A stretch of DNA of 64,000 bases from Charina bottae (taxonomy: Eukaryota > Chordata > Lepidosauria > Squamata > Charinaidae), in assembly GCA_023362775.1 (NCBI GenBank), contig JALMGJ010000002.1:29417414-29481413 (forward strand). Reading direction: 5' to 3'. Positions 56,006 through 64,000 of the stretch are shown one piece after another. Position numbers and translations under genes: made by a program. Below the pieces are notes generated by a model. The model saw only the letters and a list, made by a program, of their open reading frames with translations. It was not told the DNA's origin and ran no database searches. Position 1 is the first letter of the stretch, and every line of letters begins with the position of its first letter.

Positions 56006-56410
56006 ATGGTCAGGATTCTGCAGAACTGTCTTTATGAAATAGTTCAAACCAGGACAAGCAGAAATGATTTAGCTACAATTAATAAGCCAACACATGATTC
56101 ATGTGAGCACCTATGGCATAGAAGGCTTGGGCATCCGAGTTTCAAAGTGATTGAAAAGATGTCAGAAGCATGTTCTGGAATGGAATTGAAAAAGTGCCAA
56201 GTGTATTTGGATTGTACAGCTTGTAAGGTTGCAAAATCGAAAGTATTTCCTGTGAGCAAATTAAGTGATAGGAAGTCACATAAATGTTTTGAATTAGTCC
56301 ACGCTGACTTAATTGGTCCATTAACAGCTACAATAGGGGGTGCTAAATATGTTTTAGTTATTGTAGATGATTTCACCAGATTTGGGTTCTATTACCTATT
56401 GAAAGCTAAA
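56006..56410 (+). pseudogene. Copia integrase fragment (copy 3)
   Basis: I-L-Q-N-C-L-Y-E-I-V, then L-W-H-R-R-L-G-H-P, C-T-A-C-K-V-A-K, L-V-H-A-D-L-I-G-P (first integrase block) and V-L-V-I-V-D-D-F-T-R (first catalytic Asp of the D,D,E triad). Near-identical to 11501-11850 for the shared part, and reaching further. It ends where the Gypsy A LTR begins. Confidence 0.9.
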
Positions 56411-56464
56411 TGTCCTGTTCCGACTAAGACTGGACACGGAAGTGTTACTGAAACACAACTTTAT

Positions 56465-57406
56465 TTACACAGTTACAAGAGCAGCCCAATTTATAATGTC
56501 CTCTTCTTCTTCTGCAGGCTGCACCACAACCAGTTCAGAGAATGTTTCCGGCGTAACCGGGAGGACCAGAGAGGATGCAGGCGCTGTGGTGTCTGCTACA
56601 GCTGGTGGCAATCCAGATGAGACCGGCAAGGTGACTGCGGGCGTGGAGTTAGCTTGGCTGTCGGGGCTGGAAGAAGACCGGGACCCGAGAAAGGCAACCC
56701 ACTGTTGACTGGCGTCGGCTGGGCTCGGTTGCTGGTCTGGGCTAGCGGCCATCTGGGTAGGCCGGGACCCGATGGAAGCAGCCCACTGGTGATCGGCGTC
56801 GGCTGGGCTTGGCTGCTGGTCTGGGTGCGTGGCCGTTTGGGTAGACCGGGGCCTGACAAAGGCAACCCACTGTTGGCCGGTGTCGGCTGGGCTTGGCTGC
56901 TGGTCCGGGCGCGTGGCCGTCTGGGTAGACCGGGGCCTGACAAAGGCAATCCACTGTTGACCGGCATCGGCGGGGCTCGGTTGCTGGTCTGGGCTAGTGG
57001 CCGTATGGGTAGACTGGGGCGCGACAAAGGCAACCCACTGTTGGCCGGCGTCGGCTGGGCTTGGCTGCTGGTCTGGGCTCATGGCCGTCTGGGTAGACCG
57101 GGACCCCACAAAGGCAATCCACTGTTGGCCGGCGTCGGCTGGGCTCGGTTGCTGGTCTGGGCTAGTGGCCGTATGGGTAGACCGGGGTCCGACAAAGGCC
57201 ACCCACTGGTGGCCGGCGTCGGCTGGGTCCGGGGCAGAGGGCAATGGAGCAGCGGTAGCTCGGGAGGTCGGGAGAGAAGCAGGCAAGGCGGCGGCGCTTA
57301 CCCTGGTGCTGGTTTCTTCCACAGGAAGCAAGAAGAGCTCTGAAGAGCGTTTCAGGACTGGACTCTTGCAGGGCGGAGGCGCAACGACAGGTGGAGATTC
57401 GGGCAC
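56465..57406 (-). CDS. Repeat-encoded ORF in Gypsy A LTR (313 aa, doubtful)
   Basis: The protein would have seven copies of a 28-residue unit (P-A-D-A-G-Q-Q-W-V-A-F-V...P-D-Q-Q-P-S), flanked by Pro/Ala/Ser-rich tails. No known domain. Its position wholly inside an LTR argues against a real protein; the openness is largely explained by the 84-bp period. Listed because the flanks are also open and the unit is fairly uniform. Confidence 0.25.
   Translation of the reverse strand: MPESPPVVAPPPCKSPVLKRSSELFLLPVEETSTRVSAAALPASLPTSRATAAPLPSAPDPADAGHQWVAFVGPRSTHTATSPDQQPSPADAGQQWIAFVGSRSTQTAMSPDQQPSPADAGQQWVAFVAPQSTHTATSPDQQPSPADAGQQWIAFVRPRSTQTATRPDQQPSPADTGQQWVAFVRPRSTQTATHPDQQPSPADADHQWAASIGSRPTQMAASPDQQPSPADASQQWVAFLGSRSSSSPDSQANSTPAVTLPVSSGLPPAVADTTAPASSLVLPVTPETFSELVVVQPAEEEEDIINWAALVTV
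56690..57240. repeat. 84-bp minisatellite, about 6.5-7 units
   Basis: Units such as GTTGGCCGGCGTCGGCTGGG followed by CTTGGCTGCTGGTCTGGG and CCGTCTGGGTAGACCGGG recur every 84 bp. Because 84 is divisible by three, several frames on both strands stay open and repeat a 28-residue peptide. Confidence 0.95.
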
Positions 57407-57932
57407 GAGGCTTGGTGCAGCATCAAGTTAAGATGGCGATCTGAGGGTTGGCGCAGTGGCAGGGCAGGGCGCGGAATTGGGATCCGGCGCAGCAGCAGGG
57501 CTGGGCTCGTACGCGACGTCCGGGGCGGCAGCAAGGCAGGGCTCTGGAGCAAGGTTCATGGTGGTAGCTAGGTGAGGCTCGGGAGCAGGGTCCAGCAATG
57601 GGTCTGGAGGCTTCGGCGTACAGCTGCTAGAACAGTTGTCTCCGGCAATGGAGGTAAGTCGCGCCGGTCTTTTATTTCATTTTTCGCGCCTTTGGAAAGC
57701 AGGGGCCAATAGGGCTTTGCGTTGTTCGGCCCGCCTCTCTGCTCTCCTTTGGCGTGCGCTGATTGGGGGAGGTGTCCTTCCTTCTGAGCCTCTGCCAATC
57801 AGCATCTCCGTTTCTTCCACAGGGTTCGCGTCAAGCCTGCTGCTTCCGGGGGCTGGCTCTTCTTCCGGATCTTACTCTTCTGGATCGGACGGCAGACTGG
57901 TAAGTGGCCCACCTCGTGGCCCAACTCTCACA

Positions 57933-58622
57933 CTATCCCCCCCCCCCCGCAGGACCTTCCTCCCCCTGGCTTTGTGGTCTGGGTTTACCCGGGTTTTGTC
58001 GATGGAATTGTTGTATTCGTAGCGGGGCGTGGACGTCTACAGCATCCTCCCAGGAGTACTCATCTGGGCCGTAACCCTTCCAGTCTATTAGATACTGGAG
58101 ACGGCCGTGACGTGTGCGCGAGTCCAGGATGCAAGCGACCTCGTATTCGGTCTCTCCTTGGATGATGACAGGAGGGGGTGGTGTCTTCCTGGTTCTGAGT
58201 GGGCTGTCAGATGAAGCCAGGACCAGCAAGGATCTGTGGAACACGGGGTGTATGCGCATATGTCCTGGGAGGGTTAATCGGAAGGCAACTGGATTAACTA
58301 CTGCTTCTACTGGGAATGGTTACAGAAACTGGTGGTCCAGCTTCCGAGATGGTCGTGAACAGGATAGATGTCTTGTCGACAAGCACACCATGTCAACAAC
58401 CCCTAATGGTGGTCCCGTCTTCCGGTGGCGGTCTGCGAAGCGCTTGTAGTCCTCTTTGGCCTTTTCTAACTGGTCTCTAAGCACTTGGTGGCTGGCCTGT
58501 AGTTCTTGGGAGAACTGATTTGCAGCTGGCACGGCTGAGTCTGGCACGGTGAGAGGAAACGATCGTGGGTGGAACCCATAATTTGCAGCGAAGGGTGCCA
58601 TCTGGGTCGAAGAATGTTGTGC
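57933..58622 (-). pseudogene. Gypsy A integrase C-terminus and chromodomain
   Basis: The integrase tail (H-S-S-T-Q-M-A-P-F-A-A-N-Y-G, 58540-58620) passes into L-S-T-R-H-L and R-I-H-P-V-F-H-R-S-L-L. The chromodomain is at 58010-58180: E-T-E-Y-E-V-A-C-I-L-D-S, then Y-L-I-D-W-K-G-Y-G and Y-S-W-E-D-A. Chromodomains steer such elements to marked chromatin. Two frames are needed. Confidence 0.85.
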
Positions 58623-59258
58623 GTGTGGGGTGTTGCTGGCTTTTGGGGTTCCAGGTGCAGAGTAATCCAAACAACGTGTTTTAAGGCTAACAATATCTTT
58701 ATTGGTAGCATAAGGCAATAATGGATGTATGGTGCATTATTGCAAAAAGGAAAAAACAAAGCATATGCAGAGTTCCATCAACAGATGTGAGGAAAGAAAA
58801 ATCATGGTCTGTGCAAAGACCAGGCGTAGTTACAGTTCAGATACAAAGTACATGTAGATAGCAGTCAAACAGAAGCATAGAATTGAATGAATGAGTGAGA
58901 TGTACCCATAGTTCATAGTTGAATTATACCCATGGTTCAACATTCTGATTGGCTAATGTGGGCTAGGCCATTTCTCAGCTTAACAATTTAGTAACAGTTG
59001 TACTTACTATAAACCGCCATGAGATGTCGGTGTTGCATATTGGCTTTTCTACGGGACACTGTTCTCATGGGAAAGGACTGTTATCACCATTGTTTTGACT
59101 AGAGAAAAGCACATCTGGTGTTTTTCATGCTTTTTGTTATGGGAAACTGCTTACAGCATAGGAACCTGTAAAATTCCATTTTACAGGCTAGGATTTCATA
59201 GTGAAGGAATCCATTTGCTTGAATTCTACATAGAATAACTTTAACAAATAACTTTAAC
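58623..59258 (-). repeat. Solo LTR, Copia-like, inside Gypsy A integrase
   Basis: TSD TGTGC at 58618-58622 and 59259-59263; removing the insert and one TSD restores the integrase codons A-Q-H-S-S. It is a diverged relative of the 753-bp Copia LTR: shared GGGGT...TGCTGGCTT start, GGCAATAATG, GCAGAGTTCCAT and CATTCTGATTGGCT in the same order. Strand inferred from that. Confidence 0.85.
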
Positions 59259-59928
59259 TGTGCATTGCTGTACGCGAACTCCGCCAAAGCTAGGAGGTCT
59301 GCCCAATTGTCCTGTTGGTAGTTCACATAACAACACATGTACTGCTCCAGGATGGCGTTCACCCGTTCCGTCCCTCCATCTGATTGCGGGTGGAATGCAG
59401 TGGATAAGTGTCTCTGGATTCCCAGATTCTGGAGGAGTGCCTTCCAAAAATGGGCAGTGAACTGAGAGCCTCAGTCTGACACCACACTCCTCGCTATTCC
59501 ATGCAATCTGAATACGTTCTTTATGTAAAGGCGCGCCGTCTCTTAGGCTGTGGGTACGCCCTTACAAGCGATGAAGTGGGCCATCTTGGTCATGGAATCC
59601 ACCACCACCAAAATAGCAGTGGCGCCCTGGGACTTGGGAAGGTCTGTGATGAAATCCATGGAAATAGCCTCCCATGGCTGTTCAGGTGTGGGCAAGGGCA
59701 TTAGGAGACCAGCAGGCTTGCCCATCTCATTTTTTGCCCTGCGGCAGTCTGGGCAAGAAAACACATATTGTTTCACGTCGTCCCGTATGCGCGGCCACCA
59801 AAACTCCTGGGAGACCAGGTTCAGTGTTTTGAAGAACCCGAAATGGCCGGCGGCTGGGTTGTCGTGGCAGAGTTGCAGGGCCAGTTGGCGGTATTCTCCC
59901 GGGGGTACGTAGTAGCGACCTCGGAAGC
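59259..59928 (-). pseudogene. Gypsy A integrase core
   Basis: C-x2-C zinc half (C-P-D-C-R-R-A-K), S-M-D-F-I-T-D-L-P (catalytic Asp), V-V-V-D-S-M-T-K-M-A-H-F-I, then S-D-stop-G-S-Q-F (Arg codon turned TGA, near 59475), H-P-Q-S-D-G-G-T-E-R (catalytic Glu) and W-A-D-L-L-A-L-A-E-F-A-Y. Truncated upstream by the Gypsy B LTR. Confidence 0.88.
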
Positions 59929-60170
59929 TGTCCTGAGTAGGTGCAGAAATAACACACCGAGGCAGGGAATCCAGTCTCTAGTGTTTATTGGTGCCTACAT
60001 ACAGAAATCCTGCTAAACTAATAGTGCACTGAGAAAGCCAAGGATATGAGCCCAACTAGGGCAGAGCTGTTCTGACGCGTTTAGGGAAGAAGGCGAGGCT
60101 TTCTGAGCTACATCCCCGTTTGACTGACACAGGCAGGCTCCCCCCTCCCTCCTACTGTGTCTCCCTGACA
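59929..60170 (-). repeat. Gypsy B 3' LTR (242 bp)
   Basis: Plus strand TGTCCTGA...TCCCTGACA. Minus-strand AATAAA (plus TTTATT, 59979-59984). Adjacent polypurine tract is plus CCCCACCCCTCTCCAGC (60171-60187). Confidence 0.9.
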
Positions 60171-60391
60171 CCCCACCCCTCTCCAGCAAAAAATTCCATT
60201 TCATCCTCCTCCTCTCCATCGTCCTTGGGGTCAGGCAAATTCTCTTGTGAAACTGATTCCATCACCTCCTGAGAGCTGGGCAAAGGAGGAAAGTCTTCCC
60301 AGGACGGAATTTCGGGGAGGATTCTTCGCTCTCTGTTTGATAAGATAGCATCTGAGGCACATCTGGTGGTGTCTGAAAAACAGCTAAATCG

Positions 60392-61846
60392 TTAGCAGGG
60401 CATTCCCCCCCCCCCGCCTGGGAACTGTAAACCAGAAGTGGATGGGCGAGAATCCACCTCCTCCCCCCTCGCTGGCCCCGGCTGTGGGAGCAGAGGTGGA
60501 TGCTGGTAACTTACGATCACCTCAGGCTGACTGGCTTCCTTGTTTTCAGCCAAGGGATGGTGCTCTGGAAGTTGAGGTGGTCGTGGCTTGTGAGGGAAAA
60601 GCTGATGAAACTTGTGTACGAGCAAAGGGGCATGTACGTCCTTGGCATTTTCCCAAGAGCACTCCGTTTGAGAATACCCCTTCCAGTGTATTAAATACTG
60701 AATTCCCCCGCCCCTCCTCCTGGTATCCAAGATTTCCTGCACTTTATATTCCGGTTCCCCTTCGACCAGTATCGGGGGTGGGGGGGTGGTATGTGAATGC
60801 AAGGTGCTTGGTGGGGAATCCTTGACTAACAATGACCTGTGAAACACTGGGTGTATCTTCATGGAGTGGGGCAGCTGCAAACGATAAGCAACAGGATTTA
60901 TTTGCTGTAACACTGGGAAAGGGCTGATGAACTTAGAGTCCAATTTCTTGCACGGCCTGCTAGACGGCAAAAACTTAGTAGAGAGCCAAACCCTTTCTCC
61001 GACTGCAATCGAAGGTCCTTCCTGCCTGCGTTCGTCAGTGTTCTTCTTATAGGCTGCTTTGGCCATGTCCAGCTGCTCTTTTAACAGCTGATGAGCAGCC
61101 TGCCTTTCTGCCAGGAAATCCGTGGCTGCAGGAACAGCAGTTTGCTGGCAAGAAAGAGGCAAAACTCTCGGGTTCGTGCCATAGAGTGCCTGGAAAGGGG
61201 ACATCTTGGTCGAGGAATGTACTGAATTGTTGTAAGCAAATTCTGCCATGGGCAGCAGGTCTGGCCAATTGTCCTGGCGGTAGTTAATGTAACATCTGAG
61301 ATATTGCTGCAATAATTGATTAGTTTTCTCAGCCTCCCCATTAGTGCAAGGATGATTCTCAGAGGATAAGTGTATTCTGACCCCCAATGCCTGAAAAAGC
61401 GCCCCCCAGAACCTAGAAGTAAATTGCGAACCGCGATCTGAGATTAAGTGGTTAACCATGCCTCTATATCGGAAGACATTGTCCAAAAAGAGCTGTGCTG
61501 TAGCTTGTGCAATTGGGAGGCCCTTGCAGGGAATAAAATGTGCCATCTTGGTAAAACAGTCCACCACCACCAGGATGGAAGTGAAACCTTGTGCCTGTGG
61601 TAAGTCGGTGAGAAAATCCATGGAGATAGTGTCCCAAGGCTGGGGGTGGGTGGGTAGGGGTTGCAAAAGGCCTGCTGGTTTCCCTGGAGCAGTCTTAGCA
61701 CGTCTACATGTGTGGCAAGAGGCCACGTAAGTCTTAATGTGCGCTGCCATCTTGGGCCACTAGTAATCTCTGAGTGTCCGGTGCAACATTTAGAACACCC
61801 CCCCATGTCCTGCTGTTGGGCTATCATGACATAGCTGGAGGACATC
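60392..61846 (-). pseudogene. Gypsy B integrase and chromodomain
   Basis: One frame from the RNase H end to TAG/TGA at 60392, but three in-frame stops fall in the N-terminal zinc-finger part (61747-61846): after K-T-L-K, after G-G-V-F, and after R-D-Y. Past these the integrase is open for 452 codons: C-H-T-C-R-R-A-K (HHCC finger), S-M-D-F-L-T-D-L-P, S-D-R-G-S-Q-F and N-G-E-A-E-K (D,D,E triad; the usual D-G-x-x-E-R region is altered). A chromodomain at about 60690-60860 reads E-P-E-Y-K-V-Q-E-I-L-D, then Y-L-I-H-W-K-G-Y and C-S-W-E-N-A. Confidence 0.92.
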
Positions 61847-63046
61847 CTACTTCAGAGTCTTGGGAACATAAAGCCGCCCGCTGTGCCAAAGTGTCCCTGA
61901 CTCCACTGTGAATGGGGATGGTGTTCCCCTCTGGTCCCCTTGTAGGTTCTCCAGCCTAGCCTGTGCATAGGGGTCTTGTTGCTGCTGAGCCTTGATTCTT
62001 ACAAGGAGATCGTCTGCTTGCCTGACGGCTGCTAAGATCCCTACTTGGTCCCCTTCGGGAGGCTTCTCAAAATTGTGAGGCTGCAAAATTGTGGCTTGGG
62101 TGGCTTGGTCAGGTTCTGCAATGTCCTGTGGCTGCCTAGACAAGGCGTCGACCAGCTTGTTTTGCTTGCCAGTCAAGTACGAGATGACAAAATTGAAGCG
62201 TGAAAAAAATTGACTCCATCTGACCTGATGGGGGGTGAGGGATCCAGACTTTTGCAAAAGTGCCAAGTTTTTATGGTCTGTGGAAACCTTGACTGGAAAT
62301 GTTGCCCCCTCTAACCAATGCCTCCATTCTTGAAAGGCTGACTTTATGGCAAGTAATTCTTTGTTGAAGACATTGTAATTCCTCTCTGCTGGTGACAGCG
62401 TGCGAGAGAAATAGGCACAAGGAAGCAAGTCTTCCCCTTTTTCGTCCGCCGCTTGGAGCAGAATGGCAGCGACGGAAAAGTTAGACGTGTCACAATGGAC
62501 GTGGAATTGCCTTAGTGGGTTCGGGTGCCTCAGGAGTGGTGGGGAGGCAAAGAGCTTAAATTCTTGGAAAGCAGCTTGCTGCTTTCCCCCCAGCAAAAGC
62601 GTGTGCCTTTCTTTAAAAGCTGAGTAAGGGGACGCGCCTTCTCTGCATACCCGGTAATAAATTTGTGAAAAATATTTGCATAGCCCAGAAATTGCTGGAC
62701 CTCCCTGATGTTGCGGGGAGGTTTCCAAGACAGGATTGTTTGGACCTTTGCAGGATCCATGGCTATGCCTTCTGTGGAAATCCTGTAGCCCAGATAGTCC
62801 AATTGAGTTAAATCAAAGGCACACTTCTCTAGCTTGGCAAAAAGCTTGTTCTCCCTCAGCCTCTGCAGAACATTGCATACATGAGTTATGTGGGAAGTGG
62901 GGTCCTCAGAATAAATCAGAATGTCATCGAGATAAACGACTACATATTTATCTAGCAAGTCTGAGAAAATGTGATTCATAAATCTGGAAAATACCGCCCC
63001 ACAATTACTTAGTCCGAAAGGCATGACTAAATATTCAAATTTACGT
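61847..63046 (-). pseudogene. Gypsy B reverse transcriptase palm/thumb and RNase H
   Basis: RT: V-M-P-F-G-L-S-N, then V-V-V-Y-L-D-D-I-L-I-Y-S (catalytic YLDD-type motif), L-D-Y-L-G-Y and W-P-P-like K-P-P-R-N-I-R-E-V-Q-Q-F-L-G. A 1-nt loss near 62584-62592 (G/A run) shifts into the RNase H frame: H-C-D-T-S-N, Y-F-S-R-T-L-S-P-A-E-R-N-Y, and S-T-D-H-K-N-L. The frame ends at 61847. Confidence 0.92.
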
Positions 63047-63900
63047 ACCTGGTGTTAAAGGCTGTCAAGTATTCATGGTCTGGTTTCATCCTGATCAAAT
63101 TGTAGGCATTCCTGAGGTCTAGCTTGGTAAAAATGCATGCCTTTTGCAGGTGATCTAGCAATTCAGAAATAATTGGAAGAGGGTAGTGGTCTCTAACGGT
63201 GACTGCATTGAGTGCGCTGTAGTCATGCACTGTGCGCATGGGGGGCCCTTTTCCACCAGTCTGTGCCGCAGGGGCGAAAGGATCAGGCTTCTTTGGTACG
63301 AAGAAGGTGGGGGCAGATGCCGGTGATTTAGATGGCTGGATGAATCCCTTCTTGAGATTGGTATCCACATATTCTTTCAGGATAGCTAGCTCCTTTGGTG
63401 ACATTGCATAATGCCTTGCTGCTGGGATCTTGGCTCCAGGCTTTAATTCTACTGTGCAATCGAAGGATCTATTGGGAGGCATTACTGTGGCCTCTTGTTC
63501 TACGAAAATGTCTGCATAGTCTCCATACTTTGCTGGTAGGTGAGCCCTCCCTGCTTCCAAGCTTGCAGCTGTCAGTTGGGATCGGGTAATTTCCTGTAAT
63601 TTGTGGTGCAGACAGTCCTGAGTTGGGAAAGAAACTGTTGGGGTTGTGAAGCCGTAACCACGGTGTGCCCAGGATGATCGGAACTTGCAAAGAAGCTGTA
63701 ACATACAGTTGGATCCATTCCGTGTGATCTGCGATGGATAGTTGAATTGGCTGGGTGCAGTGTGTAATGGAACCTGCCTTGAGGGGTTGCCCATCAATGG
63801 TTTCAACCTGTATGGGGCTTGGTAGAGCGATTGTTGGAATTTGAAACTTTTCCACTGCTTACCCATCTATAAAATTCGTCGTTGCACCGGAGTCGATCAT
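63047..63900 (-). pseudogene. Gypsy B protease and RT N-terminal region
   Basis: Protease active site M-I-D-S-G-A-T at 63882-63900, followed by an in-frame TAA a few codons later (near 63861). The protease body continues with L-G-T-P-W-L. The RT start has H-Y-A-M-S-P-K-E-L, F-F-V-P-K-K, R-T-V-H-D-Y-S-A-L-N, D-H-Y-P-L-P-I and F-T-K-L-D-L-R-N-A-Y-N-L-I-R-M. A single-base loss near 63047 then shifts the frame before M-P-F-G-L-S. Confidence 0.9.
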
Positions 63901-64000
63901 CACTTCTACAGGTAATTGTTGCTTGGAATCTGTTGTCAGCATGGCTGGAACAAGGTAAAAATCCTGGCTGCTGTTTGCCGTCTGAGCCCTTCTTAATTGC
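63901..64000 (-). pseudogene. Gypsy B gag-protease junction, cut by window edge
   Basis: About 100 bp upstream of the protease active site in element orientation. Open in places but too short to interpret. Confidence 0.5.

Larger units (their letters stand above)
56411..57932 (-). repeat. Gypsy A 3' LTR, 1.5 kb, containing a minisatellite
   Basis: Plus-strand ends TGTCCTGT and CTCTCACA (TG...CA). AATAAA on the minus strand (plus TTTATT, 56461-56466) could be its poly(A) signal. The LTR includes the 84-bp tandem array and a minus-strand frame of 313 codons. Confidence 0.7.
56411..59928 (-). mobile_element. Gypsy A: chromodomain Ty3/Gypsy element, 3' half
   Basis: Minus-strand element inserted into the Copia integrase fragment. 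It has a 1.5-kb LTR (56411-57932), a polypurine tract (C-run 57937-57948), chromodomain, integrase and an internal solo LTR (58623-59258). At 59928 it is cut by Gypsy B, so the rest lies beyond the window. The left target duplicate would be CTAAA (56406-56410). Confidence 0.85.
59929..64000 (-). mobile_element. Gypsy B: chromodomain Ty3/Gypsy element, runs off the right edge
   Basis: Minus strand, inserted in Gypsy A (left target duplicate GAAGC, 59924-59928). Visible: 3' LTR, polypurine tract, chromodomain, integrase, RNase H, RT and protease. Gag and the 5' LTR lie beyond 64000. A handful of point lesions break a mostly intact polyprotein. Confidence 0.92.

Noticed and set aside
56654..57343. 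229-codon plus-strand frame in the minisatellite
   Set aside because: It is the complement of the same 84-bp repeat; openness follows from the unit length being a multiple of three. No domain.
1..64000. CRISPR arrays, operons, phage or plasmid systems
   Set aside because: Intron-containing vertebrate genes and retroelements throughout; the only tandem repeats are microsatellites and the 84-bp minisatellite.

Overview
The window is a stretch of vertebrate nuclear DNA, almost certainly from a squamate reptile (lizard or snake; the species cannot be read off). The reasons are two tandem vomeronasal type-2 receptor (V2R) genes with the class-specific six-exon layout, together with a repeat mixture typical of squamates: a Sauria-type tRNA SINE, BovB/RTE, several L1 copies, CR1 and L2-like LINEs, Penelope-like elements, chromodomain Gypsy, Ty1/Copia and hAT-type elements. 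Nothing prokaryotic is present: no operons, CRISPR arrays or ribosome binding sites. All boundaries come from reading the sequence by eye; no alignment or database search was run.

Host genes. V2R gene 1 enters from the left edge on the + strand. Only the end of exon 5 (1-97) and the complete 7TM exon 6 (623-1533) are visible, and both are open. V2R gene 2 is entirely inside (exons at 18993-19207, 21391-21679, 24744-25553, 28174-28401, 34518-34644 and 35438-36348). The exons add to 2580 nt (860 codons including the stop) with all splice phases matching, but codon 3 of exon 3 is TAA (24750-24752). It is therefore either a very young pseudogene, a segregating null allele, or a gene rescued by an in-frame acceptor 33 nt downstream. 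A degenerate C2H2 zinc-finger relic lies at 37860-38700.

Repeat layout. 1.7-18.9 kb (between the V2R genes): L2-like LINE, Sauria SINE, antisense CR1, L1 fragment, an L2-like LINE with a long open RT frame, a Penelope 3' part with a GIY-YIG domain and a hammerhead-like motif, two L1 5' halves, a Copia 5' half, and a 2.3-kb L1-derived element. V2R introns: a 1.8-kb hAT-type element, L1 fragments, an L2-like 3' end, a GC-rich hAT MITE, and two Penelope-type palindromes. 38.7-52.1 kb: L2-like 3' end, then a nest of L1 containing BovB, which contains a solo Copia LTR and a Copia element with identical 753-bp LTRs; then an L2-like fragment carrying another hAT MITE. 52.1-64 kb: an endogenous-retrovirus-like gag, a Copia integrase fragment, chromodomain Gypsy A (1.5-kb LTR with an 84-bp minisatellite) inserted in it, and Gypsy B inserted in Gypsy A, running off the right edge.

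Most of the novelty is in element architecture: exact target-site duplications (TSDs) allow much of the insertion order to be read, Copia half-tRNA primer sites are visible, hammerhead ribozyme-like cores occur in Penelope-derived pieces, and one Copia copy has identical LTRs but no long coding frame. I did not find a clearly new functional multi-gene system.
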